Origin: Microbacterium sp. MF43
Lineage (GTDB): Bacteria > Actinomycetota > Actinomycetes > Actinomycetales > Microbacteriaceae
Assembly: GCF_012847295.1 (NCBI RefSeq)
Contig: NZ_JABBDY010000003.1
Location: 186,001-250,000, forward strand
Length of the DNA stretch: 64,000 nucleotides
Reading direction: 5' to 3'
Below the pieces are notes generated by a model. The model had not been told where the DNA came from. It saw only the letters and a list, made by a program, of their open reading frames with translations, and searched no databases. Positions 56,336 through 64,000 of the stretch are shown here, in pieces; the first letter of the stretch is position 1, and each line of letters starts with the position of its first letter. A program made the translations under genes and the position numbers.

Positions 56336-58036
56336 TCAGGATCCCGATGTCAGGGCGAGGAGCCGGTCGCGCACCTGCCTGCGGAGCACTTTGCCGATCA
56401 GCGAGGTGGGCAGCTCGTCGACAACGAAGATGCGCCGGGGCACCTTGTAGGGCGTGAGGATCCCGCGCACGTGCTCCCGGATGCGCTCGACGTCGGCGTC
56501 CTGACCCGGAGTCAGCACGACGGCGGCGACGACCTCCTCGCCCGAGCGCTCGTTCGGCAGTCCGACCACCGCCGCGTCCTCGACAGCCGGGTGCTGGCGC
56601 AGCGCGTTCTCCACCTCGGTGGGTGCGACATTGAAGCCGCCGGTGATGATCAGCTCCTTGATGCGATCCACGATGCGCACGAAGCCGGCGTCGTCGATCG
56701 TGACGATGTCACCGGTGCGGAACCACCCGTCGGTGAAGACGGCTTCGGTCTCCTCGGGCTTGCCGTAGTACCCGCTGAACACCTGCGGTCCGCGCACGAC
56801 GAGCTCGCCCCGCTCGCCCCAGGCAACGTCCTTCGTCGGCTCATCGGGATCGACGACACGGCACTCGGTACCCGGCAGGGGCAGCCCTACCGTGCCTGGC
56901 ACACGGTTGTCCGCCACGGGGTTCGCCATGAGCACGGGCGAGCACTCGCTGAGGCCGTATCCCTCGACGAGGTATCCCCCCGACGCTTCCTCGAAAGGCA
57001 CGACCAGTTCGTGGGGGAGGGCCATAGCTCCCGAGATGGCGACCCGGGTGCCGGCGAGCGAGACGCCCTTCTCCTTCGCCGCCTTCAGCAGTCGATCGGC
57101 GATCGGGGGAACGAGCGGAAGGAAGGTCGCCGGGTGCTTCCGGGTGACCTCGAGCACCATGTCTGGGTCGAAGCGGGGGAAGAGGACCAGACGCGCGGCC
57201 ATCGACATCGCGAAGGTCAGGCACAGGGTGAGGCCGTATGCGTGGAACATCGGAAGGACCGCGTAGACGACGCATCCGTCACCGCGCACGATCGAGGGGA
57301 CCCAGGAGCGCGCCTGCGCGGCGTTGGAGAGCAGGTTGCGGTGGGTGAGGGATGCGCCCTTCGGCGTCCCGGTGGTGCCGCTCGTGTACTGGATGAGCGC
57401 CAGGTCGTCTGTCGACGGCTTGGGATGGGAGGCGGGCAGCGGTTCGGAGCCGACGATCTGCTGCCAAGGGATGACGCCCGACACGCGAGCGGTGAGTGCC
57501 GCGCGCGCCTCCCGGGCTTTCGCGATCGGCAATCGCAGGGCGAGGCGGGTGCCGAGGGGCATCGCGGTGGTGATGTCGACCGAGATCAGCGAGGTGACAG
57601 CGAGGTCGGCGGGAAAGTCCTGCACGGTTGCCACGGCCTTGGACCAGACGATCGCGTGCTTGGCGCCGTGGTCCTCGAACTGCTTGCGCAGCTCGCGGGG
57701 CGTGTACAGGGGATTGTGCTCCACGACGACGGCGCCGAGGCGCAGGATCGCGTAGAAGGCCACGATGTGCTGAGGGCAGTTCGGCAGGACGATCGCCACC
57801 GGATCGCCGGCCTTCACGCCCTGCGCACGCAGCCCCGCCGCGGCGCGATCGATCTGCTCGCGCAGTTCGCGATAGGACGTGGTCCGCCCGAAGAATTGGA
57901 GCGCAGGTGCCTCGGGGAAGTCGCGCGCCGAGGCCTCGACGATCTCGACGAGCGAACCGCTCACCGGTTCGAGATCCTGCGGCACGCCATCTGCGTAGCT
58001 GGCGATCCACGGGCGAGGGGGGTCATACGTCGTCAC
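56336..58036 (-). CDS. Long-chain fatty acid-CoA ligase (AMP-binding)
   Basis: Activates a fatty acid through acyl-AMP to acyl-CoA. The 566-residue ANL-superfamily protein has the P-loop-like IQYTSGTTGTPKGASLTH, the A5 region VEGYGLSECSPV, GWFRTGDIVTIDDAGFVRIVDRIKELIITGGFNVAPTEVE, and the C-terminal catalytic lysine in LPTSLIGKVLRR. These are all intact. A FadD-type role in fatty acid uptake or beta-oxidation is likely; the chain length is not readable. It is single, divergent from gatC. Confidence 0.93.
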   Translation of the reverse strand: MTTYDPPRPWIASYADGVPQDLEPVSGSLVEIVEASARDFPEAPALQFFGRTTSYRELREQIDRAAAGLRAQGVKAGDPVAIVLPNCPQHIVAFYAILRLGAVVVEHNPLYTPRELRKQFEDHGAKHAIVWSKAVATVQDFPADLAVTSLISVDITTAMPLGTRLALRLPIAKAREARAALTARVSGVIPWQQIVGSEPLPASHPKPSTDDLALIQYTSGTTGTPKGASLTHRNLLSNAAQARSWVPSIVRGDGCVVYAVLPMFHAYGLTLCLTFAMSMAARLVLFPRFDPDMVLEVTRKHPATFLPLVPPIADRLLKAAKEKGVSLAGTRVAISGAMALPHELVVPFEEASGGYLVEGYGLSECSPVLMANPVADNRVPGTVGLPLPGTECRVVDPDEPTKDVAWGERGELVVRGPQVFSGYYGKPEETEAVFTDGWFRTGDIVTIDDAGFVRIVDRIKELIITGGFNVAPTEVENALRQHPAVEDAAVVGLPNERSGEEVVAAVVLTPGQDADVERIREHVRGILTPYKVPRRIFVVDELPTSLIGKVLRRQVRDRLLALTSGS

Positions 58037-58100
58037 GCGCTCAGCCTACGCCGGGGGGTCTCGCGGCGCTCTCGCCGCAGGGCGGCGGCGGCGATCCGAA

Positions 58101-58106
58101 TAGACT
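58101..58106 (+). promoter_or_regulatory. -10 box (TAGACT) of gatCAB
   Basis: TAGACT ends 6 bases before the gatC GTG at 58113 with no Shine-Dalgarno sequence; a leaderless start for the gatC-gatA-gatB operon is likely. Confidence 0.58.
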
Positions 58107-58112
58107 GTCCGG

Positions 58113-58412
58113 GTGTCTGAAATCACCCCCGATCTCGTGCGCCATCTCGGTGTGCTCGCCCGGATCCAGCTGAGCGAAGAGGAGGTCGAGCGCCTCACCG
58201 GCCAGCTCGACGTCATCGTCGACAACATCGCCAAGGTGTCCGAGGTCGCCACGCCCGACGTGGTCGCCACCAGCCACCCGATCCCGCTCCAGAACGTGTT
58301 CCGTCCCGACGTGGTCGGCGATCAGCTCACCCCGGAGCAGGTGCTTCAGAACGCCCCGGACTCGGCGGACGGCCGCTTCCGCGTGACCGCGATCCTCGGC
58401 GAAGAGCAGTAA
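58113..58412 (+). CDS. gatC: Glu-tRNA(Gln)/Asp-tRNA(Asn) amidotransferase subunit C
   Basis: Small assembly subunit of the GatCAB complex, wrapping around GatA and GatB. The 99-residue protein shows [44 protein letters not shown] and the C-terminal [15 protein letters not shown]; both are typical. GTG start at 58113. gatA follows eight bases after its stop. Confidence 0.95.
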   Translation: MSEITPDLVRHLGVLARIQLSEEEVERLTGQLDVIVDNIAKVSEVATPDVVATSHPIPLQNVFRPDVVGDQLTPEQVLQNAPDSADGRFRVTAILGEEQ

Positions 58413-58420
58413 GGACCACT

Positions 58421-59932
58421 GTGACCGATCTGACCAGGCTGAGCGCCGCCGCGCTCGCAGACAAGCTCGTCTCCGGCGAGGTCTCCAGCGTCGAGGCCAC
58501 GCGGGCGCACCTCGATCGCATCGCCGCTGTGGACGGCGACCTGCATGCCTTCCTCCACGTCAGTGATCGCGCACTCGACGTGGCCGCCGACATCGATCGC
58601 CGCCGCATGGCGGGCGAGGCACTCGGTCCCATCGCCGGTGTGCCCCTGGCCATCAAGGATGTCCTGGTGACCACCGACATGCCGTCCACGAGCGGATCGA
58701 AGATCCTCGACGGCTACATGTCGCCGTACGACGCCACGGTGGTGGCGCGTTCCCGTGCCGCCGGTCTCGTGCCCCTCGGCAAGACCAACATGGACGAGTT
58801 CGCGATGGGCTCGTCGACCGAGCACTCCGCGTACGGTCCCACGCGCAACCCGTGGGACCTCGACCGGATCCCCGGTGGATCGGGAGGGGGCTCGGCTGCC
58901 GCCGTCGCCGCGTTCGAGGCGCCTCTCGCGCTCGGCTCCGACACCGGCGGCTCGATCCGTCAGCCCGCGCACGTGACGGGGACGGTCGGCCTCAAGCCCA
59001 CGTACGGCGGCGTCAGTCGCTTCGGCGCCATCGCCCTGGCGTCGAGCCTGGACCAGGTGGGGCCGGTCACGCGCACCGTTGTGGACGCGGGGCTGCTCCA
59101 CGACGTGATCGCCGGGCACGACCCGCACGACGCCACCTCGCTCGAGGAAGCCTGGCCGTCGTTCGCCGACGCTGCTCGAGAGGGCGCCCGTGGTGAGGTG
59201 CTGAAGGGCCTCAAGGTCGGCGTCATCAAGGAACTGCCCGACGCGGGGTTCCAGTCCGGTGTGTCGACGTCCTTCCGTTCGGCCCTGGCCGCTATGGAGT
59301 CGCAGGGCGCCGAGATCGTCGAGATCAGCGCACCGCACTTCGAGTACGGCGTCGCGGCGTACTACCTGATCCTGCCTGCCGAGGCATCGAGCAACCTGGC
59401 GAAGTTCGACTCGGTGCGATTCGGCCTGCGGGTCGACGTGCCCGGCGGCACCGTCGAAGATGTCATGGCGGCGACGCGCGACCAGGGCTTCGGCGACGAA
59501 GTGAAGCGGCGCATCATCCTGGGCACGTACGCACTGTCCGCGGGCTACTACGACGCTTACTACGGCTCTGCTCAGAAAGTCCGCACGCTCATCCAGCGCG
59601 ACTTCGACGAGGCGTTCGCCTCGGTCGACGTCATCGCCACGCCCTCGGCGCCGACGACCGCCTTCCGCCTGGGCGAGAAGATCGACGACCCGATGCAGAT
59701 GTACCTCAACGACGTCACCACGATTCCCGCGAACCTCGCAGGTGTTCCCGGCATCTCCATCCCGTCGGGCCTCGCCGAGGAGGACGGGCTCCCCGTGGGG
59801 ATCCAATTCCTCGCTCCTGCCCGCGAGGACGCGCGCCTCTACCGGGTGGGCGCCGCTCTCGAAGCCCTGCTGCTCGACGCGTGGGGCGGGCCGCTCCTCG
59901 ACCGCGCACCGATCCTCGGAGGAGGACGATGA
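58421..59932 (+). CDS. gatA: Glu-tRNA(Gln) amidotransferase subunit A
   Basis: Glutaminase subunit that releases ammonia for transamidation. The 503-residue amidase-signature protein carries the full Ser-cisSer-Lys triad: K79 (PLAIKDVL), S154 ([14 protein letters not shown]) and S178 ([12 protein letters not shown]), at the positions known for S. aureus GatA. GTG start at 58421. The stop overlaps the gatB start (ATGA). Presence of gatCAB implies that at least Gln-tRNA is made through mischarged Glu-tRNA in this organism. Confidence 0.97.
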   Translation: MTDLTRLSAAALADKLVSGEVSSVEATRAHLDRIAAVDGDLHAFLHVSDRALDVAADIDRRRMAGEALGPIAGVPLAIKDVLVTTDMPSTSGSKILDGYMSPYDATVVARSRAAGLVPLGKTNMDEFAMGSSTEHSAYGPTRNPWDLDRIPGGSGGGSAAAVAAFEAPLALGSDTGGSIRQPAHVTGTVGLKPTYGGVSRFGAIALASSLDQVGPVTRTVVDAGLLHDVIAGHDPHDATSLEEAWPSFADAAREGARGEVLKGLKVGVIKELPDAGFQSGVSTSFRSALAAMESQGAEIVEISAPHFEYGVAAYYLILPAEASSNLAKFDSVRFGLRVDVPGGTVEDVMAATRDQGFGDEVKRRIILGTYALSAGYYDAYYGSAQKVRTLIQRDFDEAFASVDVIATPSAPTTAFRLGEKIDDPMQMYLNDVTTIPANLAGVPGISIPSGLAEEDGLPVGIQFLAPAREDARLYRVGAALEALLLDAWGGPLLDRAPILGGGR

Positions 59933-61449
59933 TGGCCAAGGACAAGCTGATGGACTTCGACAAGGCCCTCGAGCTCTTCGAGCCGGTGCTGGGCTTCGAA
60001 GTCCACGTCGAGCTCAACACAAAGACCAAGATGTTCTCGGGTGCGGCCAATCCTGCCCACCCGGCGAACCACGACGCCGCCCCCAACACACTCGTCGCAC
60101 CCGTTGACATGGGACTGCCCGGTTCGCTGCCGACGGTGAACGCCGAGGCGGTGAAGCACTCGATCAGCCTCGGCCTCGCCCTGGGGTGCTCGATCGCGCC
60201 GTCGAGCCGATTCGCACGAAAGAACTACTTCTACCCCGACCTGGGCAAGAACTATCAGATCTCGCAGTACGACGAGCCCATCGCCTTCGAAGGACGGGTG
60301 GATGTCGAGCTGGCTGACGGGTCGATCGTCTCGGTGCCGATCGAGCGTGCTCACATGGAAGAGGATGCCGGCAAGCTCACGCACGTGGGTGGATCGACCG
60401 GTCGCATCCAGGGCGCCGAGTACTCCCTCGTGGACTACAACCGCGCCGGCGTTCCGCTCGTCGAGATCGTGACCAAGCCGATCTTCGGCGCGGAGGACCG
60501 TGCCCCCGAGATCGCCAAGGCGTATGTGCAGACGATCCGCGACATCGTGCTGGCCCTCGGAATCTCGGAGGCCCGCATGGAGCGCGGGAACCTGCGTTGC
60601 GACGCCAACGTCTCGCTTCGCCCGCGTGGCCAGGAGAAGCTGGGCACCCGCACCGAGACCAAGAACGTCAACTCGATGCGGTCGGTGGAGCGCGCCGTTC
60701 GCTACGAGATCCAGCGCCAGGCGGCGATCCTCGCCGCGGGTGGATCCATTGTGCAGGAGACGCGCCATTGGCACGAGGACACCGGCACGACGTCCCCCGG
60801 CCGGCCGAAGTCGGACGCCGACGACTACCGGTACTTCCCCGAGCCCGATCTGCTGCCCGTCGCCCCCGCGCTGGAGCTGATCGAGGAGCTGCGTGCCGCG
60901 CTTCCCGAGGCGCCCGCTGCGCGTCGCCGGCGGCTGAAGGCTGAGTGGGGCTTCACCGATCTCGAGTTCCAGGACGTCCACAACGGCGGACTGCTCGCCG
61001 AGGTCGAGGCAACGGTCGCCGCGGGCGCGTCGCCGGCCGCAGCGCGCAAGTGGTGGACGGGCGAGCTGACCCGCATCGCGAACGCACAGGGGCGCGAGGC
61101 ATCCGACCTCGCCACCGCGGCGGACGTTGCGGCCCTGCAGTCGCTCGTCGACGCCGGGACGCTGACCGACAAGCTCGCGCGCCAGGTGCTCGAGGGTGTC
61201 GTCGCGGGGGAGGGCACTCCCCAGGAGGTCGTCGACGCTCGAGGTCTCGCGGTGGTGTCCGACGACGGCGCGCTGATCGCGGCGATCGACGATGCCCTCG
61301 CCTCCCAGCCCGACGTGCTCGCCAAGATCCGCGACGGCAAGGTCCAGGCGGCCGGTGCGGTCATCGGTGCGGTCATGAAGGCCATGAAGGGTCAGGCGGA
61401 CGCGGCGCGCGTGCGCGAACTCGTGCTGGAGCGCGCCGCCGCGTCGTAG
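59929..61449 (+). CDS. gatB: Glu-tRNA(Gln) amidotransferase subunit B
   Basis: Kinase/transamidase subunit that activates the mischarged Glu or Asp on tRNA. The 506-residue protein has [26 protein letters not shown], the [23 protein letters not shown] segment, [10 protein letters not shown]-type [27 protein letters not shown], and the C-terminal YqeY-like tail domain ([25 protein letters not shown]). GGAGGA precedes two tandem ATG codons; the first (59929) overlaps the gatA stop and the second (59932) is the alternative. Confidence 0.97.
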   Translation: MMAKDKLMDFDKALELFEPVLGFEVHVELNTKTKMFSGAANPAHPANHDAAPNTLVAPVDMGLPGSLPTVNAEAVKHSISLGLALGCSIAPSSRFARKNYFYPDLGKNYQISQYDEPIAFEGRVDVELADGSIVSVPIERAHMEEDAGKLTHVGGSTGRIQGAEYSLVDYNRAGVPLVEIVTKPIFGAEDRAPEIAKAYVQTIRDIVLALGISEARMERGNLRCDANVSLRPRGQEKLGTRTETKNVNSMRSVERAVRYEIQRQAAILAAGGSIVQETRHWHEDTGTTSPGRPKSDADDYRYFPEPDLLPVAPALELIEELRAALPEAPAARRRRLKAEWGFTDLEFQDVHNGGLLAEVEATVAAGASPAAARKWWTGELTRIANAQGREASDLATAADVAALQSLVDAGTLTDKLARQVLEGVVAGEGTPQEVVDARGLAVVSDDGALIAAIDDALASQPDVLAKIRDGKVQAAGAVIGAVMKAMKGQADAARVRELVLERAAAS

Positions 61450-61493
61450 GCGTCACGTCGTCCGCTCCCGAGGGGGACGTCGGAGCCACGGAG

Positions 61494-61499
61494 GATAAT
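61494..61499 (+). promoter_or_regulatory. -10 box (GATAAT) of dinB
   Basis: GATAAT matches TATAAT at five of six positions and ends 7 bases before the dinB ATG at 61507. No Shine-Dalgarno sequence fits between, so a leaderless mRNA is likely. I see no SOS (LexA) box in the 57-bp gap after gatB. Confidence 0.55.
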
Positions 61500-61506
61500 C
61501 GTCGCC

Positions 61507-62772
61507 ATGGGACGAGGTGACGGCACGGGACGCCTGACCTCGCCGGTCGGCGCCGACGACACCGGCACGGGCATCCTGCACGTAGATATGGACGCGTTCT
61601 ACGCGTCCGTCGAGCAGCTGGACGACCCGTCGCTGCGCGGCAAGCCGATCATCATCGGCGCGCCGGATGGCCGCTCGGTCGTGTCGAGTGCATCGTACGA
61701 AGCTCGCCGGTTCGGTGTGCGGTCCGCGATGCCGGTCAGCCAGGCGCTGCGGCTGTGCCCATCGGCGATCGTCGTGCTGCCGCACTTCGACCGCTACCTC
61801 GAGTTCTCGAAGCGGGTCATGCGCATCTTCCGCGACGTCACGCCGCTCGTCGAGCCGCTGTCGATCGACGAGGCCTTCCTCGACGTGCAGGGCGTGCGGC
61901 GGCTGTGGGGGAGCCCGGGCGAGATCGCCCGCGCGCTTCGGGCGCGTGTGCTCGAGGAGACCGGTCTCACGTGCAGCATCGGCGTCGCGGCGACGAAGCA
62001 TGTCGCCAAGATGGCATCGACGATCAGCAAGCCCGATGGACTCCTCGTCGTGTCGGCGGCAGACACGGACGCCTTCCTCAGACCGCGGTCGGTGCGTGCG
62101 CTCTGGGGTGTGGGCCCGAAAGCGGCCGAGTCGCTCGAGGGACGAGGCATCCGCACCGTCGCCGACGTCCTGGACGCGCCTCGCGACGTCCTCGATCGCG
62201 CGCTCGGCCCGGCCATGGGTGACCGTGTCTGGCACCTCGCCCGCGGAATCGATCTGCGCTCCGTCGAGACCGACCGCACCGAGAAGAGCGTCGGACACGA
62301 GGAGACGTTCGACGCGGACATCGCCGATCCTGTCATCCTTCGATCGGAACTCCGACGCCTCGCCGACCGCGTCGGAGCCCGGCTGCGTGGCGGCGGCTGG
62401 GAGGCCTCGACCATCGCGATCAAGGTCCGCTTCGCCGACTTCAGCACGATCTCGCGCTCCCAGACCCTGCCGGAGCCGACCGCCGTGGGGCAGCGGATCG
62501 GCGACGCCGCGCACGAGCTGTTCGAGTCCGTCGAGCGCCGCATGCCGGTCCGCCTCATCGGGGTCCGTGCCGAGAAGCTCCGCCCGGCCGGATCCGCGCC
62601 GCTCGCCCTGTGGGACGACGACCAGGACTGGCGCCGCATCGAAGATGCCCTGGACGGTGCGGCGGCGAAGTTCGGTCGTGGTGCGGTGACACGGGCGACG
62701 CTTCTCGGCAGGGCAAGGGGCGGCGGGTCCCTCCCCTCGAGTCCGCCGGCTCCGAAGCTCGATCGGGGCTGA
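61507..62772 (+). CDS. dinB: DNA polymerase IV (Y-family, DinB)
   Basis: Translesion polymerase. The 421-residue protein has the catalytic motifs ILHVDMDAFYASVEQ and LSIDEAFLDVQG, the palm/thumb sequence CSIGVAATKHVAKMASTISKPDG, the HhH-like LWGVGPKAAESLEGRGIRTV, and the little-finger domain (EKSVGHEETFDADI). Near the C-terminus APLALWDDD may serve as the clamp-binding motif, since the last residues lack a clear QLxLF. The N-terminus carries about 20 extra residues before the first strand. Confidence 0.94.
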   Translation: MGRGDGTGRLTSPVGADDTGTGILHVDMDAFYASVEQLDDPSLRGKPIIIGAPDGRSVVSSASYEARRFGVRSAMPVSQALRLCPSAIVVLPHFDRYLEFSKRVMRIFRDVTPLVEPLSIDEAFLDVQGVRRLWGSPGEIARALRARVLEETGLTCSIGVAATKHVAKMASTISKPDGLLVVSAADTDAFLRPRSVRALWGVGPKAAESLEGRGIRTVADVLDAPRDVLDRALGPAMGDRVWHLARGIDLRSVETDRTEKSVGHEETFDADIADPVILRSELRRLADRVGARLRGGGWEASTIAIKVRFADFSTISRSQTLPEPTAVGQRIGDAAHELFESVERRMPVRLIGVRAEKLRPAGSAPLALWDDDQDWRRIEDALDGAAAKFGRGAVTRATLLGRARGGGSLPSSPPAPKLDRG

Positions 62773-62792
62773 CACCGCCCACGCCCGACGGG

Positions 62793-62798
62793 TAGCGT
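62793..62798 (+). promoter_or_regulatory. -10 box (TAGCGT) of the GerW-like gene
   Basis: TAGCGT ends 7 bases before the ATG at 62806 without a Shine-Dalgarno sequence, the same arrangement and sequence as at the TetR-VOC gene. Confidence 0.5.
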
Positions 62799-62805
62799 GG
62801 GTCGC

Positions 62806-63126
62806 ATGCCCAACATCGCACTCGAACTCGGTCAGCAGTCGGCGTCGTTCGGCGTCAAGAGCGCCTATGGCGAACAGCAGGACGTCGACGGCGTCCGTGT
62901 CATCCCCGTCGCGCTGACGTGGGCAGGTTTCGGCGGCGGCTCCGACGAGGCGGGCAACGGCGGAGGTGGCGGTGGCGGATGGTCCATCCCGCTCGGCGCC
63001 TACATCCGACGGGGCGATGACCTGCGCTTCGAAGCGAACATCGTCTCGCTGATCGCCGTTGCGATTCCGTTCGTCTTCTTCGCCGGGCGCGCGCTGAGCC
63101 GTGTCATCCGCGCCCTCAAGAAGTAG
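62806..63126 (+). CDS. GerW (YtfJ)-like small membrane protein
   Basis: A 106-residue protein. The first 70 residues resemble the GerW/YtfJ domain: a conserved VDGVRVIPVALTWAGFGGGSDE, a run of glycines, and WSIPLGAYI, matching the family pattern of IPV, a GFGGG stretch, a Gly-rich loop and a Pro-containing strand. A C-terminal membrane helix follows (IVSLIAVAIPFVFFAGRAL) with a basic end. In Bacillus GerW affects spore germination; this organism shows no sign of sporulation, so its role here is unknown. ATG at 62806 is chosen over GTG at 62797. Confidence 0.6.
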   Translation: MPNIALELGQQSASFGVKSAYGEQQDVDGVRVIPVALTWAGFGGGSDEAGNGGGGGGGWSIPLGAYIRRGDDLRFEANIVSLIAVAIPFVFFAGRALSRVIRALKK

Positions 63127-63694
63127 TTCCGACCCGGTCGCGCACGCCCTCGACGCCGCGGCGTCGAGTCTCATCGGTGCGATCCGGGCGGTGGCGGCCC
63201 TCAATCCAGTGGTGCTGATCGACGGACGGAGCGGAGCCGGCAAGACCTCGCTGGCGCGATCGCTCGTTGCCCGCTGGCCCGCGGCAGGCAGGGTGCAGCT
63301 CGTCGCGCTCGACTCGGTATATCCCGGTTGGGACGGCCTCGACGAGGGCGTCGAGCTCGCCCGCGCACAGATCCTCGTTCCTCACGCGCGCGGTCTGATC
63401 GGGGTGTGGCAGCGCTGGGACTGGGAGGTGGGTGCGCCGGCAGAAGCGCACGCGGTGGACCCTGCGCTCCCGCTCATCGTCGAAGGATCGGGCATCCTGC
63501 GCCCCTCCACGAGTCCGCTCGGAGACGTCCGCGTGTGGCTGGACTCGCCGGGTGCGTCGCGGCGCCGCCGGGCGCTCACGCGCGACGGCGACGCCTACCG
63601 ACCGCACTGGGACCGGTGGGCACGCCAAGAGGAGCGGCATGTGACGCGCGACGAGCCGATGAGGCTGGCGTCGCACGTCTTCGCTGTTCCGTGA
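63101..63694 (+). CDS. P-loop (uridine kinase-like) ATP-binding protein
   Basis: A 197-residue protein with Walker A LIDGRSGAGKTSLAR, a Walker B-like VQLVALDSVYPGWDGLD, and a later PLIVEGSGIL and RVWLDSPGASRRRRALTRDGD segment with an arginine lid. This pattern resembles nucleoside/uridylate-type kinases of the P-loop class; the substrate is unknown. The GTG at 63101 would overlap the GerW-like gene by 26 bases; no later start keeps the sequence before the P-loop, so this one is accepted with some doubt. Confidence 0.75.
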   Translation: MSSAPSRSSSDPVAHALDAAASSLIGAIRAVAALNPVVLIDGRSGAGKTSLARSLVARWPAAGRVQLVALDSVYPGWDGLDEGVELARAQILVPHARGLIGVWQRWDWEVGAPAEAHAVDPALPLIVEGSGILRPSTSPLGDVRVWLDSPGASRRRRALTRDGDAYRPHWDRWARQEERHVTRDEPMRLASHVFAVP

Positions 63695-63695
63695 T

Positions 63696-63705
63696 CGGAT
63701 GCCTC
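63696..63705 (-). repeat. GAGGCATCCG decamer, intergenic copy
   Basis: A minus-strand copy (CGGATGCCTC on the plus strand) in the short gap between the convergent P-loop and DUF2017 genes, touching the latter's stop. Confidence 0.6.
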
Positions 63706-64000
63706 AGCTCTCCTCCGAGAGCGCTTTGACGAGCCCGTCCAGGCGGTAGCCCAGCCAGTCATAGATGCCGAATCGGGCGTCCTCGGGATCATGGTCATCG
63801 GCCTCGGTGATGCCGAGCCGCGTGGCGAGCACCAGGCGGATGGCGGCGAGCGTGCGCAGCCACGCGCCCGAGTCCTCGGCGTCCAGGACGATCGCGACGG
63901 TTTCGAGGAGCGCCGGATCGTCGGGGTCCTCAGGAATCTGCGACGCTTCCGTGAGGGACGCGAGGACCCGCGCGGCGTCGTCGCGGCGACGATCCAGCAG
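63704..64000 (-). CDS. DUF2017 family protein (partial, N-terminus outside window)
   Basis: The 98 C-terminal residues are visible on the minus strand, with the stop at 63704-63706: LLDRRRDDAARVL... LRTLAAIRLVLATRLGITEADDHDPEDARFGIYDWLGYRLDGLVKAL. This pattern matches the actinobacterial DUF2017 family, whose gene usually lies beside clpS; that neighbour would be outside the window. Function is unknown. The reading frame is open to the edge. It is convergent with the P-loop gene. Confidence 0.75.
   Translation of the reverse strand: MLDRRRDDAARVLASLTEASQIPEDPDDPALLETVAIVLDAEDSGAWLRTLAAIRLVLATRLGITEADDHDPEDARFGIYDWLGYRLDGLVKALSEES

Overview
The window is a continuous piece of a high-GC actinobacterial chromosome. 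Codon use, gene order and protein sequences fit Microbacteriaceae, most likely a Microbacterium-like organism; this is inference from family knowledge, not a database match. Nearly all of it is coding. I see no tRNA or rRNA gene, CRISPR array, transposase or prophage.

Layout. 1-5016: lipoate genes lipB-lipA (lipA cut by the window edge), a TetR regulator fused to a VOC/glyoxalase-like domain, ffh, and a GCS2-family ligase. 5271-13232: the translation-machinery run rpsP-khpA-rimM-trmD, interrupted between rimM and trmD by an assimilatory nitrate reductase fused to a CysJ-like flavoprotein and by a convergent narK transporter. 13237-18225 (minus): operon nirB-nirD-cobA-nnaR, every junction overlapping by 4 bases. 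Together these genes would import nitrate, reduce it to nitrite and then ammonium, make the sirohaem precursor, and regulate themselves. 18459-24740: treX/glgX-treY-treZ, which converts glycogen to trehalose. 24742-44514: an old actinobacterial backbone (map, rplS, lepB, rnhB, DUF2469, dprA-comM-yraN, xerC, M23, rpsB-tsf, pyrH-frr-cdsA) followed by small envelope, hydrolase and chaperone genes. 44522-50923 (minus): glgB-glgE and a second glgX paralogue. 51032-55736: cysteine desulfurase, mnmA, ligA. 55827-64000: DUF4262, an acyl-CoA ligase, gatCAB, dinB, a GerW-like membrane protein, a P-loop protein and a cut DUF2017 gene.

Most notable signals. (1) The three nitrate promoters (nas, narK, nirB) each carry the same 49-bp array of five 5-bp sites at an exact 11-bp period, centred on GTAAC and ending 10-11 bp before a -10 box; the linked NnaR-like HemD/winged-helix protein or GlnR is the obvious reader. 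(2) About a dozen genes have a TANNNT -10 box only 6-9 bases before the start codon and no Shine-Dalgarno sequence, which indicates leaderless transcripts. (3) The decamer GAGGCATCCG occurs 11 times on the two strands, and its core GGCATCC about 70 times by hand count, far above composition expectation and in several reading frames as well as between genes. (4) Protein oddities include a TetR-VOC fusion, a DivIVA-like protein with four GY-x5-VD-type repeats, an internal lipobox in a 612-residue membrane protein, and an M23-like protein without the usual catalytic histidines.
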